A stretch of 64,000 bases of DNA from Carnegiea gigantea. Its lineage: Eukaryota > Streptophyta > Magnoliopsida > Caryophyllales > Cactaceae. The notes below the pieces were generated by a model. It was not told where the DNA came from. It worked only from the letters and a program-made list of their open reading frames with translations, and made no database searches. This document shows positions 58,898-64,000 of this stretch, piece after piece. How positions within the stretch are numbered: the first letter of the stretch is position 1; the number at the start of each line of letters is the position of its first letter. The DNA is taken from assembly GCA_029747015.1 (NCBI GenBank), contig JAKOGI010000448.1, forward strand, positions 62,001-126,000, given 5' to 3'. A program made the position numbers and the translations under genes.

Positions 58898-59544
58898 GAG
58901 CATTCCCAGCCGTGAGCCAATTTTTGGCTCACGGGTGGGGCCTACCATTGCCACATCAACCTTCTCTCCAACTTTTTATCTTACAATTCTCACTCTCTTT
59001 AATGCAAGGCTCACCACTTTGGCTCACCAAATAAAATAATATCAATGGACCCTACACCTTATCATAATTAATTGGTTTATTATTTTTGTTTTGATTAGTT
59101 ATTTGGGTTTATTAATTTTAGAAAAAATAATGTGCACATAATAATTTGGTAATACAACTAATACAACAATTTTTTTAAAAAAATACAACTTCTTTTCAAA
59201 AACCCAATAAATAAATAAAGAAATAAAAATATTTAAACTATTTTTTTTGAAAAAACATTATAACTGACTTTTAAAAACTCAAAAAAATTAAACAAATAAA
59301 AATTGTAACAAAAAAGCAAACCAATAAAAATTTTAAAAAACCAAAATTTACAAACACAAGAAAAATAAAAACAAAAACAAACAGAAAAACAAAAAAAAAA
59401 AGAAAAATTGGGCTGAGGGCCGCTCGTGATGGTGAGCCTCTCGCCGAGCCTTGGTGCGCGGGCCCATGGCTGCAGGCCCACGAGCTGGCCGCCCGCCCGC
59501 CACATCACGTGTCAGGGTCCGCGGGAGTTGCGTTGGGTTTGCTC
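58898..59544. mobile_element. PIF/Harbinger-like MITE, 647 bp, with GC-rich right end
   Basis: The termini GAGCATTCCCAGC (left) and GAGCAAACCCAACGC (right end, reverse complement) are imperfect inverted repeats, and TAA flanks both sides (58895-58897, 59545-59547). Inside, GTGAGCC/GGCTCAC words repeat. The last 140 bp are strongly GC-rich, unlike the A-rich middle. No coding capacity is seen. Confidence 0.6.
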
Positions 59545-59547
59545 TAA

Positions 59548-59966
59548 GAAGATAAGAAGGTAATGATCAATTTCAAGAACAAAAACGATATATGTAGATT
59601 TTTTGTGAAAAGCGTTCAAGATGAGTGAAATTTAGGCAGATTAAATAGTGACAAAGAGAAATATAATGTTAAGTTTGAATAGATAGTGTTATAATTAGTC
59701 TGTTGAATTCTTTAGATCTCCATCATAATGAAAACAGGCATGAACTTCTCAAACGACCATTTGACATGACCATTACATGAATAACAGCATCACACGCTAA
59801 TTTGGATCCAAAATATAATTGAAACATGATCGAACAACTGTAATAAGCATATGACAACAATCAATTCAAAATCAATCAAATAATTACAGTTTCGTTTTAC
59901 AGATACCCAACCCTAGATGTTCCTTCCCCAAACAAACCGTACATAAGAAATAGCAACATATATTGC
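59548..59966. other. Intergenic DNA between MITEs
   Basis: AT-rich; no feature is recognised. Confidence 0.6.
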
Positions 59967-59969
59967 TTA

Positions 59970-60263
59970 GAGCTTGTTCTTTTCATTGAAAAATATGGAT
60001 TGATAAATAGATAAGTTAGTTAAGGTTGATAGAAGTAGGTTGAAGTAGGTTAGAATGGGCATTGTTTTATTGAAGTTGGTTGAAGTGGATTGAATTTTTT
60101 TTTGTTTGATGGGTATAAGTTGGTTAAAATAGCAGGAAGTGAGTTAAAGTTAGTTAAAATGGGTTAAAGTTAGTATTTTTTATTGAAGTTGTGAAATGGG
60201 TTGATGTGGGTTGAAGTTAATTGAGGTTAGTAAATTTGAATTTACCAACAAAAAAAACAGACT
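59970..60263. mobile_element. Tourist-like MITE, copy 2
   Basis: The ends GAGCTTGTTCTTTTCATTG and AGTCTGTTTTTTTTGTTGG (right end, reverse complement) pair, and TTA flanks both sides (59967-59969, 60264-60266). The interior of GGTTGAAGTGG-like pieces is the reverse complement style of copy 1 at 31180-31403, so the two copies are one family in opposite orientation. Confidence 0.7.
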
Positions 60264-60264
60264 T

Positions 60265-60533
60265 TAGTGCTGGCAAAAATTTACATTCGGGTTCAAATTC
60301 AGATCATGCAAGTCAGACGATGTTAAAATTTAGACAAGAAATTGATGATTAGTATCCAAATTTTTCAGGGACGAAAATGCATGTCAAAATCGGGATTGGG
60401 CAATAGAAATATAAAAAACGTTGGTCCGGATTTTAAATTCGAAAAAAAAAAATTCGAGACGGTCCCTAGTTTTTTTTTTTTTTTGGATTGGACAAATTTG
60501 AATATTTGAATCGGACAAATTTTGCCAGTGCTA
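60265..60533. mobile_element. Small TIR element abutting the Tourist-like MITE
   Basis: The left end TAGTGCTGGCAAAAATTT and right end TAGCACTGGCAAAATTT (reverse complement) form clear inverted repeats. The inner part has CGGGTTCAAATTC/GAATTTGAA-type pairing. A target duplication was not resolved; AGACTTTA and AGACTATT near the ends are similar. Confidence 0.55.
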
Positions 60534-61728
60534 GACTATTGTTCAAGGAAAGGAGCAATCAAATGTAATTTCTGTTTGATGGATTAATCAAACTCCTGCT
60601 GTTTCCAACATGAAATAATATTTTTTCCCCAACCAAAGAATTCTTAAAGCTTAGGGTGAAATGAACCTCCGTACCATAAATTAATCTTTCCAATTGTTAT
60701 TAAATTAATTACTTAATTAACATTGCATTTTCCCATGGTACTTGTTTGCTTTCTTTTTTAAACTTTTGTTTAATTAATTCGCCTGCCCCACCTAGCTAAG
60801 CAGGTAATTAAGCAAAGATTATGCTGAAAATTAACCTATATTGATTGATGTTAGGCAAAAGCCAGGCCAATAATATGCTTGACAAGACATTTACAAGATA
60901 TTATGCCACTATGCTTTGCTTTTCTTAATCTTCTTTCTTAATCCCAATAAGTATGAAGAAAAGGATTAAAAAAGGACACCTATGCCCTTTTTGTTTTCAA
61001 TTTGCGCCTTTTTTCCCTCCCACACCAATCAATAATTTGGATTTTAGCAGTAAAATGCAAAGATTAGTCACGAGCTCCATTTTCCAACATATTTTTGTAG
61101 TTTAAAATTACATTATACATGGGACCCTGCATGAAATATTGGGCATACTATACATCAATTTTGTTTTCTCTTTCACAACATGTATATTTTTCTTTGGGCA
61201 TGTTATCTTCAACTTCTGAAAAATACTTATTGGCGCTTATTACTTAAACATGATGAATCCTAGTGAAATATGCTGAAACATGCTGAATCGTAATAAAACA
61301 TGTTGAATAGTTGAAGACAATATAACTAAGCATTTTCAATAAGTACCTAATAGTTCTGAATTACGCTAAACTATACTGAATGATGCTAAATTGTGTTAAA
61401 TTATACTAAAAGTTGTTGAATGTTTATAACAAGTACTTACAATAAATCAACAACTTGAAAGACATTAGTGCATATGTTTATGTCTCTTGTTCTTGGCCCC
61501 TCCTTGACACCCAAAAAAGGTGCCGATATTATATATACCTAAAGTATTTCCTTATTTTTGGGGTTTAATACCACTCTTTTTAATCAATTTTTTTACCATA
61601 GGAGTATTTAATTACTATCTTCAGTTACTACCACATAAGCATATAGATATTAAAACTTGAATATATGATAAATATATGTCGACAAGATATGCCACGTAGC
61701 TCTTTAGAGTATTTCTACTTATATGGTG
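60534..61728. other. AT-rich intergenic DNA
   Basis: No gene is seen. Short ATGCTGAA/TGCTAAA-like words recur around 61250-61430. Confidence 0.55.
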
Positions 61729-63410
61729 TTATTCCTAGGAATGCCGCAATTTATTACATACAATCGGGTGGATAACTCAATTATCCACCCGAGCCCACTA
61801 TCATCTGCAAATTATACAGAAGGTGCTCTGGCTCGATATCAATTATAATCAGCATTAATAGTAAAAATGGGTGAGTAGTGGGGTAGCAAGAGTGTTTTAC
61901 TCAAATTGGTGAGGCCATAGGTTCAATTTTTGGTAAAAGCAAAGCTTATTTTTTTTAATTATTATTCTTTTCATCCTAAAAGTCTTTTAAATGCCTTTCA
62001 AAAAAATCCTTTTTTTTTAATTCTTCTATTGAAATATTAAGGCATACATTTATATTTACATTATAGATCTACGTTCACTATTTTTGTATAAAAATCTTAA
62101 TTTTAAGATAAATATTAATTAAAAATTTGTATATTTTATTATACGTATTTTTACTCAATAGAAGCATATAGTACAATACAAATATAATCCAACTCACTAA
62201 AAATATGTCATAACTCACTAAATATAAGTCAAAGCTCACTAAAAGACGAATATATCATACCTTAGAATATGAATAAAAAAGTATATTTGCTAACTAAAAT
62301 TGTGTACTATATTTTTTGTTTATTTATTTTTTATTATGAATGATTAGTATTCCATGCTAAATCATATTGGTCACAAAATATATTTTATAGCTCACCAAAT
62401 AATTATCATAACTCACTAAATAAATAGCATAGCTCACTAAAAAGAATAATATAGATAGCCAACAAATAATATTGTCAAGTTCTTGGGTTATGTTACAGCT
62501 CAATCATTTTTTACTATGACATGAGGGTATTATATGATATTTTGTGAGTATAATAGAAATGTAGTGAATTAATTAAATATAGTCTAACTCACTAAATATA
62601 TATAATAGCTCACTAAATATATGTTATAGCTCACTAAATATATGTCATAGCTCACTAAAAAAATATAGATAACTTAGATATAATTTAGTAAGTTTCAGAT
62701 GCACAATAACATTTTTTTTTTAAGTACAATAGCATATTTTAATAAATTATATAGTATTTTTACTAAGTGAAACCTGGGGTACATAAGATGCATTGATTTG
62801 ATTTATTTGCTCACTAAAAGTATGTATTGGCTCACTAAAATTATATCTCAACTCACTAAATATTGTAGTGAGCTATACATTTTTAGTGAACTAAAATTCG
62901 ATTATACAATTGTTTCTGTAGTATTGTAGTGAGCTATACATTTTTAGTGAGCTAAAATTTTATTGTACAATTGCTTCTGAATATAACAACTCAGTAAATA
63001 AATATTATAACTCACTAAAAAAATATAGACAACTAGGATATAGTTTAGTAAGTTTCAGATTCATGATAACATTGTTTTAGTACAATAGCACATTTAATAA
63101 GTTATATAGTAAGTGAAATTTGGGTACATAAGATACATTAGTCTTGGCATATTTGCTCACTAAAAGTGCGTATTAGCTCATTAAAACGGTGTCTCAGCTC
63201 ACTAAAATATTTTAGTGAGCTACACATTATTTTTAGTGAGCGAAATTGGATGCACAGCAGCATATTTTAGTGAGCTATAGGATATTTTCAGTGAGCCCAA
63301 ATCTGACTGTTTTCTTTGTTTTTTGTACGTGGCACGCCAAATAGGTAATTTGTGGGTTCAGTTGTACAATTACATTTGTACAATTGAGTGGACCATATAC
63401 CAACTGTAGG
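61729..63410. mobile_element. Possible non-autonomous element containing the CTCACTAAA array
   Basis: ATTCCTAGGAATGCC and a GGTGGATAACTCAATT segment on the left resemble the reverse complement of the right side (CATTCCTACAG, GGTCCACTCAATTGTAC, CTGAACCCAC). This suggests loosely matched inverted ends around the array. No target duplication or transposase is seen, so this boundary call is tentative. Confidence 0.3.
62190..63285 (+). repeat. Interspersed array of the 9-mer CTCACTAAA, direct and inverted
   Basis: I count about 15 exact CTCACTAAA on the plus strand (usually as AGCTCACTAAA or AACTCACTAAA) and at least four exact inverted TTTAGTGAG, plus one-base variants. Spacing is irregular, mostly 15-40 bases inside clusters. 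Direct copies dominate the left; inverted ones cluster right of 62870. Two larger duplications are laid over the array: a tandem of about 60 bp (62866-62980), and a unit of about 200-250 bp (from about 62657 and again from about 63015) with GTTTCAGAT, GGGTACATAAGAT and the motif cluster in the same order. Confidence 0.9.
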
Positions 63411-63632
63411 AATGCAATATATTGTTTTCTAATCCAAGTGAAATTATTGTTGGCTCATAAGGGTTGAAGCTTTTCTAACATAACAATTTTCATATCATTT
63501 ATAATGTTGTAATATCTCAAGTATGGGCAGAAGTGACGATTAATGGATTTGATGCAACTCCTTATATCACTAAATGTTCATGTTTTTCTCAGAAAATTAT
63601 CGATGTAGATGTCGTATGACTTTTTTATTAAT

Positions 63633-63636
<4 letters not shown>

Positions 63637-63697
<61 letters not shown>
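63637..63697 (+). repeat. (CT)n(TA)n microsatellite
   Basis: About 23 CT units followed by a short TA run. Confidence 0.95.
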
Positions 63698-63699
<2 letters not shown>

Positions 63700-64000
63700 T
63701 CTAAGAGTTTACTCTTAAGAACTTTACAGTTATGCACGTTGAAAAGGCTTGGGATAACTTGTGGAGCAATTATTAATCATTAGAATTATTCTTAATAATA
63801 ACCGTCTGTAGCCCAAGAGGAATATAATTGAGGCATTACATATAGATAACAGTCGAACTCAAAACCTTAATTAACAGGAATAAGTATAGAATCTCTTAAA
63901 CTAATCTATCTTGGTTAAAATCGATCTTTATCAATCTATACTTTTTACAACCAAAATAATAATTTAAAAAAAATCAACTACTCCTATGTAACAATCCTTG
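63698..64000. other. AT-rich end of window
   Basis: No feature is recognised. Confidence 0.6.

Noticed and set aside
62190..63285. CRISPR-like array of short repeats
   Set aside because: This is a plant nuclear context; repeats are only about 9 bp, occur in both orientations, and spacing is irregular with no cas genes.

Overview
This is nuclear DNA from a flowering plant, probably a eudicot (species not determined). The evidence is GT-AG split genes with AT-rich introns, a four-exon 11S seed globulin, a PRAF-type PH/RCC1/FYVE/BRX protein, an XBAT35-type ankyrin-RING ligase, and plant Ty3/gypsy (Tat), Ty1/copia, LINE and MITE elements. Exon boundaries were set by hand from splice signals, with every junction checked for reading frame.

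Layout. 1-11195: most of a Tat-lineage Ty3/gypsy retrotransposon on the minus strand. It has its 5' LTR, gag, protease, RT, two RNase H domains and integrase, plus an antisense spliced gene resembling the plant mobile domain. Its 3' LTR lies outside the window. 12600-15992: complete 11S globulin gene (minus strand), with a hAT-like MITE in intron 1. 17730-22598: eight-exon aldo/keto reductase gene with a GC-AG intron. 23107-23851: 5'-truncated LINE with target-site duplication. 24040-29264: intact Ty1/copia element with one 1535-codon ORF. 30288-38819: nine-exon PRAF gene. 40227-44295 and 46684-51307: tandem paralogues of an S26 signal-peptidase-like protein that lack the catalytic Ser and Lys, with a duplicated first-exon sequence between them. 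52844-57384: ten-exon XBAT35-like E3 ligase. 57958-64000: no gene seen; long (TA)n/(GA)n tracts, three MITEs and an unusual array of the 9-mer CTCACTAAA.

The cellular genes look like ordinary, functionally unrelated neighbours. The mobile-element layer is more distinctive. The Tat LTR carries about 20 W-box hexamers upstream of its TATA box. The antisense gene has its own intron. The inactivating changes in the Tat element are mostly explicable as C-to-T nonsense changes plus indels in homopolymers. The most structured unexplained DNA is the 62.2-63.3 kb array. I found no clear case of a wholly new biological system. No database search was possible; homology statements rest on recognised motifs and remembered family features.
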